A stretch of 64,000 nucleotides of DNA from Fervidicola ferrireducens. GTDB lineage: Bacteria > Bacillota > Thermosediminibacteria > Thermosediminibacterales > Thermosediminibacteraceae. Positions 7,758-16,090 of this stretch are shown here, piece by piece. The DNA lies in assembly GCF_001562425.1 (NCBI RefSeq), contig NZ_LOED01000003.1, forward strand, positions 1 to 64,000, given 5' to 3'. How positions within the stretch are numbered: position 1 is the first letter of the stretch; every line of letters starts with the position of its first letter. The translations under genes were made by a program, and so were the position numbers. A model generated the notes under the pieces. The model did not search any database. It was given only the letters and a program-made list of their open reading frames with translations, and was not told the origin of the DNA.

Positions 7758-9173
7758 CTATTTATCGTTGTCCCTGTCAATTGCTTCGGTTTCGTCAAAT
7801 TGTTGAATTAGCAGGACATTATTATTATGCTTTGCAAAATTTATCACATCATCCGCAAAACCACTTTTTGAAAACAGCACATAGTACTTATCATCGCAAT
7901 CAAACAATGCACTCTTTTCTATTAAATCGTTCAAAACAGTTATATCGACCTTCCTATTTTGCCACTTGCACTCGCCGAATATCGCGCTATTCTTTCTTAA
8001 TGCCACAATATCGATTTCTTCTTCTCGTTTCTTATAAGGATTGTTCCCCCACCACTTGCCTATCTTTTCAAAAATAAAGGGCAGTTTCTTGTTTTTATTT
8101 AAAATTTTAAGGTAATCTATGCATATTTCCTCATAAACTTCTCCAATAAATTCATTCATAAAAGGTTTAATCTTATTTTCCAGAACTTCGTCAATCAATC
8201 CTTGTTCGATTAAAGCTTTGTTGCTAAAGACAAATCTATACCAAAACCTAAAGAAATTATCTTTAATTTTATAAATGCTCTTCCTGCTCCTTTCCCTCAA
8301 ATCAACAGGAGTTATTTTTTCCACGATCTTTAAGTCTATTAATGTAGAAATGTATTTCGAACATTTATCAGTTTCTACTCCCACTTTTGTAGATATCTCG
8401 TTCAATTTGCTGCTCCCACCGGCTATTGCTTCAATTATCGAATTATACAAAGCAGGTTCCCGCACTTCCTGCCTCAACAGCAATTTCGGTTCTTCATAAA
8501 GGTATGATGCTTTGTCCAAAATTTTAGTTTTAATATTTTCGTATACACCTTTTGAGCCGTCAAAGTTAGCCAAATACTGAGGGACTCCTCCTAAAACTCC
8601 GTACGCAACCACTTGATTTTCAAAATCGTAATCAGGAAAAAATTTTCTAGCATCAAAAAAATTAAATGGTTCTACTACAAGCTGTGCAGTTCTTCTTCCA
8701 TAAAGCGGACTTTTATAGCTCAAAACTTCTTTTTCAATAAAACTAACGGAAGAGCCGCAGACAATCAAAAAAAGCTTAGTATCCTTTAGATGATGGTCTA
8801 TTAAATTTTGCAAAAGTGATGGAATACTTTTATTCGAATTAACAATATAAGGAAATTCATCAATCACAACAACCAGCCGTTTGTCCTTTGCCTGCTTTGC
8901 TAAAAATAGAAACGCCTTTTCCCACGACTCGAATCTACTCACTAATCCGCCAAGTCCAAAATAGGACAATATTTTATCCGAAAAAGACTCAAGAGCGATT
9001 TTATCATTGTATTCTTCAGCGACAAAAAATATAGACGGCTTATCTTTACAGAATTCCATCAACAGTGTCGTCTTTCCCACACGCCTTCTCCCGTATATAA
9101 CAACAAAATGAAATCGGTCTTCAGCATAAAGTTTATTTAATGTACCCAGCTCGTATTCCCTGCCGACAAACAT
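7758..9173 (-). CDS. ATPase with C-terminal DUF234 (archaeal-type ATPase family)
   Basis: 471 residues. The first motif MFVGREYEL and the P-loop YGRRRVGKTT (about residues 27-36) are typical of the ATPase_2 family; VVVIDEFPYIV is Walker B. A winged-helix region (SSKLNEISTKVGVETDKCSK) follows, then the C-terminal DUF234 with IDIVALRKNSAIFGECKW, a PD-(D/E)XK-like nuclease signature. Function of the family is not established; members are numerous in archaea and thermophiles and behave as accessory genes. The gene lies alone behind a 15-bp repeat array. It overlaps nothing if the SorC start at 7720 is right. Confidence 0.87.
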   Translation of the reverse strand: MFVGREYELGTLNKLYAEDRFHFVVIYGRRRVGKTTLLMEFCKDKPSIFFVAEEYNDKIALESFSDKILSYFGLGGLVSRFESWEKAFLFLAKQAKDKRLVVVIDEFPYIVNSNKSIPSLLQNLIDHHLKDTKLFLIVCGSSVSFIEKEVLSYKSPLYGRRTAQLVVEPFNFFDARKFFPDYDFENQVVAYGVLGGVPQYLANFDGSKGVYENIKTKILDKASYLYEEPKLLLRQEVREPALYNSIIEAIAGGSSKLNEISTKVGVETDKCSKYISTLIDLKIVEKITPVDLRERSRKSIYKIKDNFFRFWYRFVFSNKALIEQGLIDEVLENKIKPFMNEFIGEVYEEICIDYLKILNKNKKLPFIFEKIGKWWGNNPYKKREEEIDIVALRKNSAIFGECKWQNRKVDITVLNDLIEKSALFDCDDKYYVLFSKSGFADDVINFAKHNNNVLLIQQFDETEAIDRDNDK

Positions 9174-9190
9174 AACGTTTTCCTCCCAAA

Positions 9191-9250
9191 TTACTAACTC
9201 ACAAGTTACTAACTTATAAGTTACTTACTTTGGAGTTAGTAATATTTTCT
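9191..9250. repeat. Three-and-a-half tandem 15-bp repeats before the ATPase gene
   Basis: Units TTACTAACTCACAAG (9191-9205), TTACTAACTTATAAG (9206-9220) and TTACTTACTTTGGAG (9221-9235) are followed by a partial unit TTAGTAA. The middle junction contains a 14-base palindrome TAACTTATAAGTTA (9210-9223). The array ends 17 bases from the start codon of the ATPase gene, so it covers the promoter or leader and could be an autoregulatory site. Confidence 0.75.
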
Positions 9251-9291
9251 CATATTATACCACAAAGATAAACTTTTATGCAAATAATTAA

Positions 9292-9317
9292 AAGGGCAGA
9301 TCCCCTACTCTGCCCTT
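9292..9317 (-). terminator. Intrinsic terminator after the amidohydrolase relic
   Basis: Stem AAGGGCAGA/TCTGCCCTT of nine pairs with an eight-base loop; on the minus strand it is followed by TTTTAATT. It lies 25 bases beyond the stop of the amidohydrolase remnant and probably was that gene's terminator. Confidence 0.7.
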
Positions 9318-9341
9318 ACTCGCAATCCAAAATCTCTTAAA

Positions 9342-9569
9342 TTAGTTTTCCTTGACAATTTGACCTTCTTTAACGACCAGCCGTATTTCGCGTACAGCTT
9401 TAATATCCTCAAGGGGATTGCCGGCGACTACGACCACGTCGGCTAGCTTACCCGGCTCCAGGGTACCAACCTTGTCGGCAATACCGAGGAGCTCGGCGCT
9501 GACGCGTGTTGCGGCTTCCAGGGCCTGCATTGGGCTCATGCCGTGCTTTCGCAGTTGTTTTTTTAACAT
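9342..9569 (-). pseudogene. C-terminal relic of an amidohydrolase
   Basis: Seventy-five residues match only the end of metal-dependent amidohydrolases: GMSPMQALEAATRVSAELLG, KVGTLEPGKLADVVVVAGNP and VVKEGQIVKEN, the strand pairing that closes the family's composite domain. All metal-binding residues and the barrel (some 300 residues) are missing. The reading frame begins right after the AAA-nuclease gene, whose stop lies at 9599, so insertion of that gene or a deletion at about 9570-9600 removed the front part. Not expected to be functional. Confidence 0.8.
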
Positions 9570-9598
9570 GAAAAAAAGCTGCTTTTTCGACGGGCATT

Positions 9599-11155
9599 TT
9601 ATATTTTAACCTTCTCCACATCAAACCCAACAATATTCCTTTTTTCCTTGCTGAATTCCACACCTATAAGGTAAACTTCGTTAAACTTTGCGACATATTT
9701 TTCATAATATCTTTTGTTCTTAAGCTGTTCAATAGCCCTGCCTTCCGGAACATATTCCACCACTTTGAATTCAAATATATATACCCTGCCACCCAAAAAC
9801 ACGCTCATATCAATTTTGCCATAGTTGGTGGCATCTTCTGCAATTACCTTAAAGCCTAGAGAAGAAAAGTAACAGTAAAATATGCTCGCATAATAACCTT
9901 CATATCCGGCCAGGTCGTTCTTTCTATACCACTCAGCGGGTATTGAAGCAAAAAAGGAATGAAATGCTTCTTTCATCTTTTCAAAATCGTTTTCCAGAAC
10001 CGCCTTATAAATCAACGTCCTGTTTATTTCTTTCTTCCTGTAATCTTCTACAAGATAGTTCAACAAATAATTGGACAAACTGTACTTTACTTCCAAATTG
10101 GGGAAGCCCAATTTGTACCTTATCAGGCCTTCCCTGCCTTCCTTGCTTTTTATAGTAAGGTATCCCGCTTGAAACAAAAGATTCTCGACGTAAATGTGAT
10201 CTAAATCAAAACTCCCGATAAGCTCTTCCCCTACCTCTAAATCTTCAATGGATGGTATGTAGTATTTATTCTCAACCATAAGCTTTATCAAAAAAGTAGG
10301 CGTCCCCGTCTCGAACCAAAAGGCCCGGAAATCTTTTTCACTGAGGAACAAGAGTACATCAAAAGGGTTATACACGGGCTCTCCAACCCAGCTGTAGCCG
10401 TTGTACCACTCCATTAATTTTGTAAGGTCAATCCCCTCTAATCTATCCCAGAAAACCTTTTCCAGTTCTTCCTGAGTATACCCGCAAATCACCGCGTACT
10501 CGGGGTTTAGCGTAATGTCCTGCAAATTATTTAAACCGCTGAAAAGGGAGACCTTTGAAAACTTGCTGACGCCCGTGATAAAAACAAACTTTAAATACTG
10601 GTCCGCATCTTTTATGACCGAATAAAAATTTTTAAGTTCCTCTCTTATCTCTATCGCCAGGTCTCTATCGGTTATCCGATCCAAAAGGGGCTTGTCGTAC
10701 TCGTCAACAAGGACAACCACCGGGGCATTATACTTTTCGTATATCTTTTGTATCAACTCAAAAAATCTTCCAGTAATCGTCTCAAATTCTAACTGAATGC
10801 CGTATTCTCTGCTATTTCTTTCCAGTATTTCTCTCTCAATAGTCTTTAACTCATCAAGGTTTCTAACAGCTCCGCTGCCGAAGTTAATACTGATCACAGG
10901 ATATTTTTTATCCCAATCCCAGTTATTTTCCAAATACAGTCCTTTGAAATATTCCTTTTTCCCTAAAAATGCCCACTTTAAAGTGTCGACAAATAAACTC
11001 TTGCCAAACCTTCTTGGCCGGGATAAAAAATAATACTTGCCGTTGTCGAGTAGCTTTTTGACAAAATAGGTTTTATCCACATAATAATAGGGTTCTTCCC
11101 TCATGACTTTAAAACTCTGGATACCTATCGGCAATTTCTTATACACTCTTTTCAC
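9599..11155 (-). CDS. AAA ATPase with C-terminal PD-(D/E)XK nuclease domain (DUF1703 type)
   Basis: 518 residues. The N-terminus has the characteristic IGIQSFKVMRE and YYVDKT motifs, then a P-loop-like SRPRRFGKSLF (residues 45-55) and Walker B VVLVDEYDKPLLD. The C-terminal nuclease core shows D449, E462 and K464 in GKIDMSVF and VYIFEFKV, so it looks intact. Members form large paralogous families in clostridia and Bacteroidetes; biological role is not established, with defence or mobile behaviour proposed. It is a distant paralogue of the two genes at 12982 and 16091. The gene follows murJ on the same strand after 40 bases, with its own RBS. Confidence 0.87.
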   Translation of the reverse strand: MKRVYKKLPIGIQSFKVMREEPYYYVDKTYFVKKLLDNGKYYFLSRPRRFGKSLFVDTLKWAFLGKKEYFKGLYLENNWDWDKKYPVISINFGSGAVRNLDELKTIEREILERNSREYGIQLEFETITGRFFELIQKIYEKYNAPVVVLVDEYDKPLLDRITDRDLAIEIREELKNFYSVIKDADQYLKFVFITGVSKFSKVSLFSGLNNLQDITLNPEYAVICGYTQEELEKVFWDRLEGIDLTKLMEWYNGYSWVGEPVYNPFDVLLFLSEKDFRAFWFETGTPTFLIKLMVENKYYIPSIEDLEVGEELIGSFDLDHIYVENLLFQAGYLTIKSKEGREGLIRYKLGFPNLEVKYSLSNYLLNYLVEDYRKKEINRTLIYKAVLENDFEKMKEAFHSFFASIPAEWYRKNDLAGYEGYYASIFYCYFSSLGFKVIAEDATNYGKIDMSVFLGGRVYIFEFKVVEYVPEGRAIEQLKNKRYYEKYVAKFNEVYLIGVEFSKEKRNIVGFDVEKVKI

Positions 11156-11195
11156 CTGCTCTTCAATACTCCAAACTCCTTTTTGGTTTATTATA

Positions 11196-12755
11196 TCATT
11201 TAAAAATACCGCTCATCAAATTGTTGAATGTAGAAAAAAGCCACCTTGCCTCTTCCACTTTTAAAAGATAAATCAGCGCAAAATAAAATAACGCGCCAAA
11301 GGTGATCATGAGCCCTAATGCCACAAGACTCAATAATTTCCCCGCACTTTCAATATAACCGGCAAAATTCCTATATAGCAAAAGCACCAAAAGCCCCATC
11401 GCTGCCGACGAAAGGGCGCTTTTTGCGAAAACCCCGGCAAGCTTTTTGCCCCCTAGCCCCCCTAACTTCTTCCTGAGGTTAAAAATAAGAAGCACCGTGG
11501 TCAAAGCCGCCGACAGGCTCGTCGCCAGGGCAAGGCCGCCATGCCCCATCTGCCTCACCAGTATCAGGTTCATCGCTATGTTGAACGCCACGGTCATCAT
11601 GCCGTTCACCATCGGCGTCCTGGTATCCTGAAGCGAATAAAAGGCCCTATTCAATACGTCCCTCGCTCCGTAAAACACCATCCCGAGCGAATAGTACACC
11701 AGCGCCGACGCCGTCATAGCCGTCGCCCTTCTTGTAAACTCTCCCCTTTCGAAAAGCAAGGAAACTATCGGGAAACTTAATACCAGAGCTCCAGCAGTTA
11801 TAGGGAGGATGATGAGCATAATGACATTTAATGATCTAACGAGCTTGTCCTTGAAACCTGCCAGGTCCTCCTCTGCCTTGAGCCGGGAAAGAAGGGGATA
11901 TATCACCACCGAGATGGACATGCTGAATAGGCCGTAGACAAAGCCGTTCAGCCTGTTTGCAAAATTTAAAGCCGAGATGCTGCCTTCCGGAAGGCTTGAT
12001 GCCAGCATCCTGTCTATCGTAGTGTTGAGCTGCTGCACCGCCGTCCCCATCATGACGGGTACGGAAAGAGACGCTACTTTTATCAGGTCCGGGTCATTAA
12101 GGACGAAGATTTTTTCAAACCTGTATCCTTTTTTGGCAGCCCCGAATAAAAGTATCAAAAGCTGCGAGAGGGCCCCTAAAAGCGTGGCAATCACGAGTCC
12201 GTAAGGCCTTGCGCTGCCCAAAAAAATCATCGCAAATATCAAAATGAAGTTGTACGGTATCCCTATGAACGCCGGAATTGCAAATTCACCGTTAGACTGC
12301 AAAAAGCCCTGAAAAATATTGCTCAGGCCTATGAATAATACCATCGGGAAGGCTATCCTGGTAAAAGAAACCGCAAGTCTTAAAGTTTCGCCCTCGAAGC
12401 CCATGGCGATAAACGAAACTATCGGCCTTGTAAAAATCAGGCCGAGAAAAGTGAAAGCCAAGCTTACAACGAGCACCGCATTTACTACTTTATTCGTAAA
12501 TTTGACCGCCTCTTCTTCGCCTTGGCCAATCTTAATCTTCGAATAAAGGGGTATGTAGGTGGTGGCTAAAGCCGCGGTCACTGTCGCAAAGAGCACCTGG
12601 GGTATAGTCTGTGAAACCAGGTAGGCGTCGGTGATGTAAGTCGCACCGTAGGTGCTCCCGAGGACTATTTCCCGCAAAAAGCCGGTGATTTTGCTAAGAA
12701 GGGTTATCACCATTACTACGACGGCTGCTTTTTTGTAGCTTATCTTATCCTGCAC
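11196..12755 (-). CDS. murJ: MurJ-type lipid II flippase (MOP superfamily)
   Basis: 519 residues from a GTG at 12755 with GGGGGG eight bases upstream; the longer TTG start at 12770 has no ribosome site. Many hydrophobic segments, opening with AAVVVMVITLLSKITGFLREIVLGSTYG, including the family motif around residues 10-30 and QVLFATVTAALATTYIPLY. It should translocate undecaprenyl-linked peptidoglycan precursor, or an undecaprenyl-linked polysaccharide unit, across the membrane. No Wzx flippase was recognised in the polysaccharide cluster, so a role as repeat-unit flippase is possible but not shown. Confidence 0.9.
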   Translation of the reverse strand: MQDKISYKKAAVVVMVITLLSKITGFLREIVLGSTYGATYITDAYLVSQTIPQVLFATVTAALATTYIPLYSKIKIGQGEEEAVKFTNKVVNAVLVVSLAFTFLGLIFTRPIVSFIAMGFEGETLRLAVSFTRIAFPMVLFIGLSNIFQGFLQSNGEFAIPAFIGIPYNFILIFAMIFLGSARPYGLVIATLLGALSQLLILLFGAAKKGYRFEKIFVLNDPDLIKVASLSVPVMMGTAVQQLNTTIDRMLASSLPEGSISALNFANRLNGFVYGLFSMSISVVIYPLLSRLKAEEDLAGFKDKLVRSLNVIMLIILPITAGALVLSFPIVSLLFERGEFTRRATAMTASALVYYSLGMVFYGARDVLNRAFYSLQDTRTPMVNGMMTVAFNIAMNLILVRQMGHGGLALATSLSAALTTVLLIFNLRKKLGGLGGKKLAGVFAKSALSSAAMGLLVLLLYRNFAGYIESAGKLLSLVALGLMITFGALFYFALIYLLKVEEARWLFSTFNNLMSGIFK

Positions 12756-12883
12756 AGCAAAACCCCCCAATGTAAAACCACTACTTACACATATATACTC
12801 TTGTTGCTTCGCGCACTTTGACTTTACCCTTAGTTATTATATCACAAAGCGTTCTAAGGTTGTCCACATAATAAAGGGTTTAC

Positions 12884-12936
12884 TCCCTTTTCGGCAGGAG
12901 AACAGCGCAATTCAGATTGGGGCCGATTAGTTTTTG
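12884..12936 (+). pseudogene. Short relic of a DUF234-type ATPase gene
   Basis: Translation in one frame gives SLFGRRTAQFRLGPISF, nearly identical to PLFGRRTAQIRLGPLNF inside the ATPase gene at 14651-16027 (bases 15115-15160), and the DNA matches at most positions. No other part of that gene is present. The match ends where a promoter block shared with the region before 16091 begins. This shows that an ATPase gene once preceded the AAA-nuclease gene at 12982, as it still does in the second copy. Confidence 0.8.
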
Positions 12937-12981
12937 TGATATAATATTCTTAATCTTATCCTGACTTACAGGGGTGATATC
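12937..12981 (+). promoter_or_regulatory. Promoter/leader block, copy 1 (duplicated at 16046)
   Basis: Contains TGATATAATATTC with a consensus TATAAT at 12940-12945 and the ribosome site ACAGGGGTGATAT before a TTG start. The 45 bases are the same as 16046-16090 except one base. Shared with the second AAA-nuclease gene, it marks the duplication unit. Confidence 0.65.
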
Positions 12982-14469
12982 TTGCTTTTGCCATCCGGGA
13001 TAGAAGACTTCAAAGATATTATAGAAGGCAATTACTACTATATAGATAAGACAGGGCTCATAGGCGACCTTTTGCGCGACGGCGCAAACGCCATCCTCAT
13101 CACCCGCCCCAGAAGGTTCGGAAAAAGCCTCAACTTCTCTATGCTCAAATACTTCTTCTCCAACGAAAAGGATTATTCATACCTCTTCAAAGGGCTAAAA
13201 ATCGAAAACGACGAAGTTGCGAGAAAGCACCAAAACAAATACCCGGTCATACATATAACCTTCAAGGATGCAAAATTTCAGGATTGGAACATGGAATTTG
13301 AAATGTTGAAAAAGATAATAAGCAGGACTTACACGGAGAAAAAATACCTCCTGGAAAGCGACAAAGTGGAAAGATGGGATAAAAACTTTATTGAAAAAAT
13401 CATCGAAGGAAAAGGGGAATATGTGGACTACGCCGAGTCGTTGCAAAGGCTAATAAGAATGCTTGAAGACCATCATGGGGAGAAAGTAATCCTTCTCATA
13501 GACGAATACGATGTGCCGATAGAGAGCGGATACGTGAACGGATATTACGAAAAAGTCGTGGACTTCATGAGGTGCATGCTCACCGCAGCCCTCAAGGGAA
13601 ATAGCTCCCTCTTCAAGGGACTCCTTACAGGAGTTTACAGAGTCGCAAAGGAGGACATCTTCTCCGGTCTCAATAACCTTGTGGTCTACACCATCCTCGA
13701 CGACTTCTACTCCCATTACTTCGGCTTCACCGAGGAAGAAGTAAAGAAAATGCTCTCCGACTTTAACATGGAGGATAAATACGAAGAAATAAAGGAATGG
13801 TATGACGGCTACTTCTTCGGAAGCGCAAAGAGCATCTACAACCCCTGGAGCGTTATTGAATTCGTGCGCCGCAAGGTCGCACAAGCCTACTGGATTAACA
13901 CCTCCGGAAACGACCTCATCAGGGAACTTATTCTAAAGAGCCCTTCCCACGTAAAGCAAAAGATAGAAAAACTACTATCGGGCGAGGGCCTAACGGAGAT
14001 GATAGAATCCACCTGTGCTTTGAGGGATTTGAAATACGAAAACGGCTCGATAAACGAGAGCGCCATGTGGGGCTTATTCCTGTTCGGCGGGTATTTAACT
14101 CCAAAAAGCAAGAAAATAGACAGCACCTTCGGGCAGTGGGTGTGCGAGCTTTATCCACCCAACAAAGAAGTGCTGGCCTTTTACAGGACGACTATAATAA
14201 ACTGGCTCAAAGGCCTCGGTTTTGAATATGGAAAGATAGAGCAAATGTTAGAGTATCTTTTTGAAAAGAAAGGTGAAGCATTTGAAAGGGAGTTCAACGA
14301 AATTCTCCTGAAGGTGTCAGAAGATGACCCCGAAAAGGATGCGCAAAAGGCGCTTGACCAGATAGAAAATAAAAAATACGAGACAGATTTAAGGGGCAGG
14401 GGAATCAGAGATATCGTGAAAGTAGGCATAGCCTTTAAAGGAAAAAGCTGCTCCTGCAGGATGGCATGA
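12982..14469 (+). CDS. AAA ATPase (DUF1703 type) with nuclease core deleted
   Basis: 495 residues from TTG. IEDFKDIIEGNYYYIDKT, P-loop RPRRFGKS (42-49) and Walker B LLIDEYDVPIES (171-182) are intact. Compared with the 556-residue paralogue at 16091 it lacks 61 residues in frame: after EILLKVS it jumps to EDDPEKDAQKALDQIE. The lost piece holds the nuclease residues equivalent to D488, E503 and K505 of the paralogue. The ATPase part is thus kept while the PD-(D/E)XK site is gone. Residues 185-430 are nearly identical to the paralogue, but about 75-165 diverge strongly. Followed by a terminator. Confidence 0.87.
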   Translation: MLLPSGIEDFKDIIEGNYYYIDKTGLIGDLLRDGANAILITRPRRFGKSLNFSMLKYFFSNEKDYSYLFKGLKIENDEVARKHQNKYPVIHITFKDAKFQDWNMEFEMLKKIISRTYTEKKYLLESDKVERWDKNFIEKIIEGKGEYVDYAESLQRLIRMLEDHHGEKVILLIDEYDVPIESGYVNGYYEKVVDFMRCMLTAALKGNSSLFKGLLTGVYRVAKEDIFSGLNNLVVYTILDDFYSHYFGFTEEEVKKMLSDFNMEDKYEEIKEWYDGYFFGSAKSIYNPWSVIEFVRRKVAQAYWINTSGNDLIRELILKSPSHVKQKIEKLLSGEGLTEMIESTCALRDLKYENGSINESAMWGLFLFGGYLTPKSKKIDSTFGQWVCELYPPNKEVLAFYRTTIINWLKGLGFEYGKIEQMLEYLFEKKGEAFEREFNEILLKVSEDDPEKDAQKALDQIENKKYETDLRGRGIRDIVKVGIAFKGKSCSCRMA

Positions 14470-14518
14470 AAAAAGCTCTACCACCAAGCTTTATCCCATG
14501 CCGGGCGCACATAAAGAA

Positions 14519-14540
14519 AGCCACGCATAATTGCGTGGCT
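14519..14540 (+). terminator. Terminator after the nuclease-less AAA gene
   Basis: Perfect nine-pair stem AGCCACGCA/TGCGTGGCT around TAAT, followed by GTTTGTTATCCTT. The tail is only moderately T-rich, so efficiency is uncertain. Confidence 0.6.
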
Positions 14541-14650
14541 GTTTGTTATCCTTCCTTATATAGTTAACGATTATTATACTTTACATTATTATAATTTTGG
14601 GTATAATAATTAATAGCAACATTGCAACATTATTCCTTGAGGTGAACAAA

Positions 14651-16027
14651 ATGTTTGTCGGCAGGAAACAGGAGCTGGAAATTTTAGAAAAAGAATACCA
14701 GAGGCGCGGGGCTTCTTTCGTAATTATCTACGGGCGAAGGAGAATTGGAAAGACTTCTCTTATCAAGGAATTCATAAAAAACAAACCCGCTTTGTATTTT
14801 CTAGCAACGGAGGAAATAGAAGATGAGAATATGAAAAACTTTCAAGACAAAATCACATCTCATTTTAACCTGGAGTTATTTAAGGACGTTTATCTGAAAA
14901 ACTGGGAAAAAATTTTCCAATTAATCCCTGAGACGAAGGAAAAATTTATAATCGTGATAGATGAATTTCAATACCTCACCATGACAAACAAAGCTGTCCC
15001 CAGCATCTTTCAGAAAATATGGGACGAACTTTTGTGCAATAAAAACATTATGCTCATACTCTGCGGATCTTACGTAAACATGATGGAGAATCTTGCCCTC
15101 TCCTACAGCAGCCCCCTTTTTGGCAGGAGAACAGCGCAAATCAGATTAGGCCCTCTTAATTTTTTTGAGGCCAAATTGATGTATAACGACGAGAACACAG
15201 AAAAAAACATAATACGCTACAGCATCACCGGCGGTGTGCCCAAGTATATAGAGATGTTTGATTACAAAACTCCCGACATATATAAGGCCATAGCCGAAAA
15301 TATCCTGAAAAAAGGAAGTTTCCTCTACGAAGAGGCGGAATTCCTGCTGGAAAAAGAAGTTGAAAAGAATATAACTTATTTTTCAATATTAAAGGCAATA
15401 GCAATGGGCAACCACAAATTGGGCAAAATAGCCTCGACACTTTCCATGCCCGTATCTTCAGCAATAAAATACTTAGATACTTTGCAAAAAATGGATATAG
15501 TGGAAAGGACAGTTCCTGTGACAGAAGAAAACCCGGAAAAAAGCAAAAAAGGCCTTTATTTTATAAAAGACAATTTTTTAGACTTCTGGTTTAAATTCGT
15601 CTTCCCTTATAAGTCATATCTAGAACTAGACAAAGTAGAATACGTGTTAGACATAATAAAAAACAGGCTCATTGAGAGCCACGTTTCCTATACATTCGAG
15701 CAGGTCTGCCGCCAATTTGTCTCTTATAAATTCCCTATAACATTTCCCCTTATAGGAAAATGGTGGGACAGCTCGGACGAAATCGATATAGTTGGCCTAA
15801 ACCACGAAGAAGAAATCTGCCTTTTCGGCGAATGCAAATTTTCCAACAACCCCATCGGCTTGGAATTGCTTTTCGAACTAAAAGAAAAGGCAAAAAAGGT
15901 AAATATTAATACAAACTACAAACCCTACTACGTCTTTTTTTCAAAAAATGGATTCACAAAAGAATTGATAGACTATGCAAGAGAGAAAAAAGAAGTATTT
16001 TTATTTACTGTAGAAGATATAAGTTGA
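14651..16027 (+). CDS. ATPase with C-terminal DUF234, partner of the AAA-nuclease gene
   Basis: 458 residues from ATG 14651, preceded by TTGAGGTG; a frame opening at 14597 is longer but lacks a ribosome site. MFVGRKQEL, P-loop YGRRRIGKTS (27-36) and Walker B IIVIDEFQYLT are clear. A winged-helix part (NHKLGKIASTLSMPVSSAIK) precedes DUF234 with EIDIVGLNHEEEICLFGECK, a PD-(D/E)XK-like site. It is homologous to the gene at 7758-9173. The AAA-nuclease gene starts 63 bases downstream with its own -10 box. A relic of a sister copy lies at 12884, indicating that the two genes were duplicated together. Confidence 0.87.
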   Translation: MFVGRKQELEILEKEYQRRGASFVIIYGRRRIGKTSLIKEFIKNKPALYFLATEEIEDENMKNFQDKITSHFNLELFKDVYLKNWEKIFQLIPETKEKFIIVIDEFQYLTMTNKAVPSIFQKIWDELLCNKNIMLILCGSYVNMMENLALSYSSPLFGRRTAQIRLGPLNFFEAKLMYNDENTEKNIIRYSITGGVPKYIEMFDYKTPDIYKAIAENILKKGSFLYEEAEFLLEKEVEKNITYFSILKAIAMGNHKLGKIASTLSMPVSSAIKYLDTLQKMDIVERTVPVTEENPEKSKKGLYFIKDNFLDFWFKFVFPYKSYLELDKVEYVLDIIKNRLIESHVSYTFEQVCRQFVSYKFPITFPLIGKWWDSSDEIDIVGLNHEEEICLFGECKFSNNPIGLELLFELKEKAKKVNINTNYKPYYVFFSKNGFTKELIDYAREKKEVFLFTVEDIS

Positions 16028-16045
16028 ATCTTCCCGGTAAACTTC

Positions 16046-16090
16046 TGATATAATATTCTTAATCTTATCCTGACTTACAGGGGTGATATT
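16046..16090 (+). promoter_or_regulatory. Promoter/leader block, copy 2
   Basis: Copy of 12937-12981 with TATAAT at 16049-16054 and the leader ACAGGGGTGATAT immediately before the TTG start of the downstream AAA-nuclease gene. TTGAAT at 16024 could serve as -35 but the spacer would be 19. Confidence 0.6.

Noticed and set aside
9191-9250. CRISPR-like repeat
   Set aside because: Units are contiguous without spacers and only 15 bases long.
15101-15170. Insertion element explaining the similarity to 12884-12936
   Set aside because: The shared piece is in-frame coding sequence of the ATPase motif without terminal inverted repeats; a gene relic explains it better.
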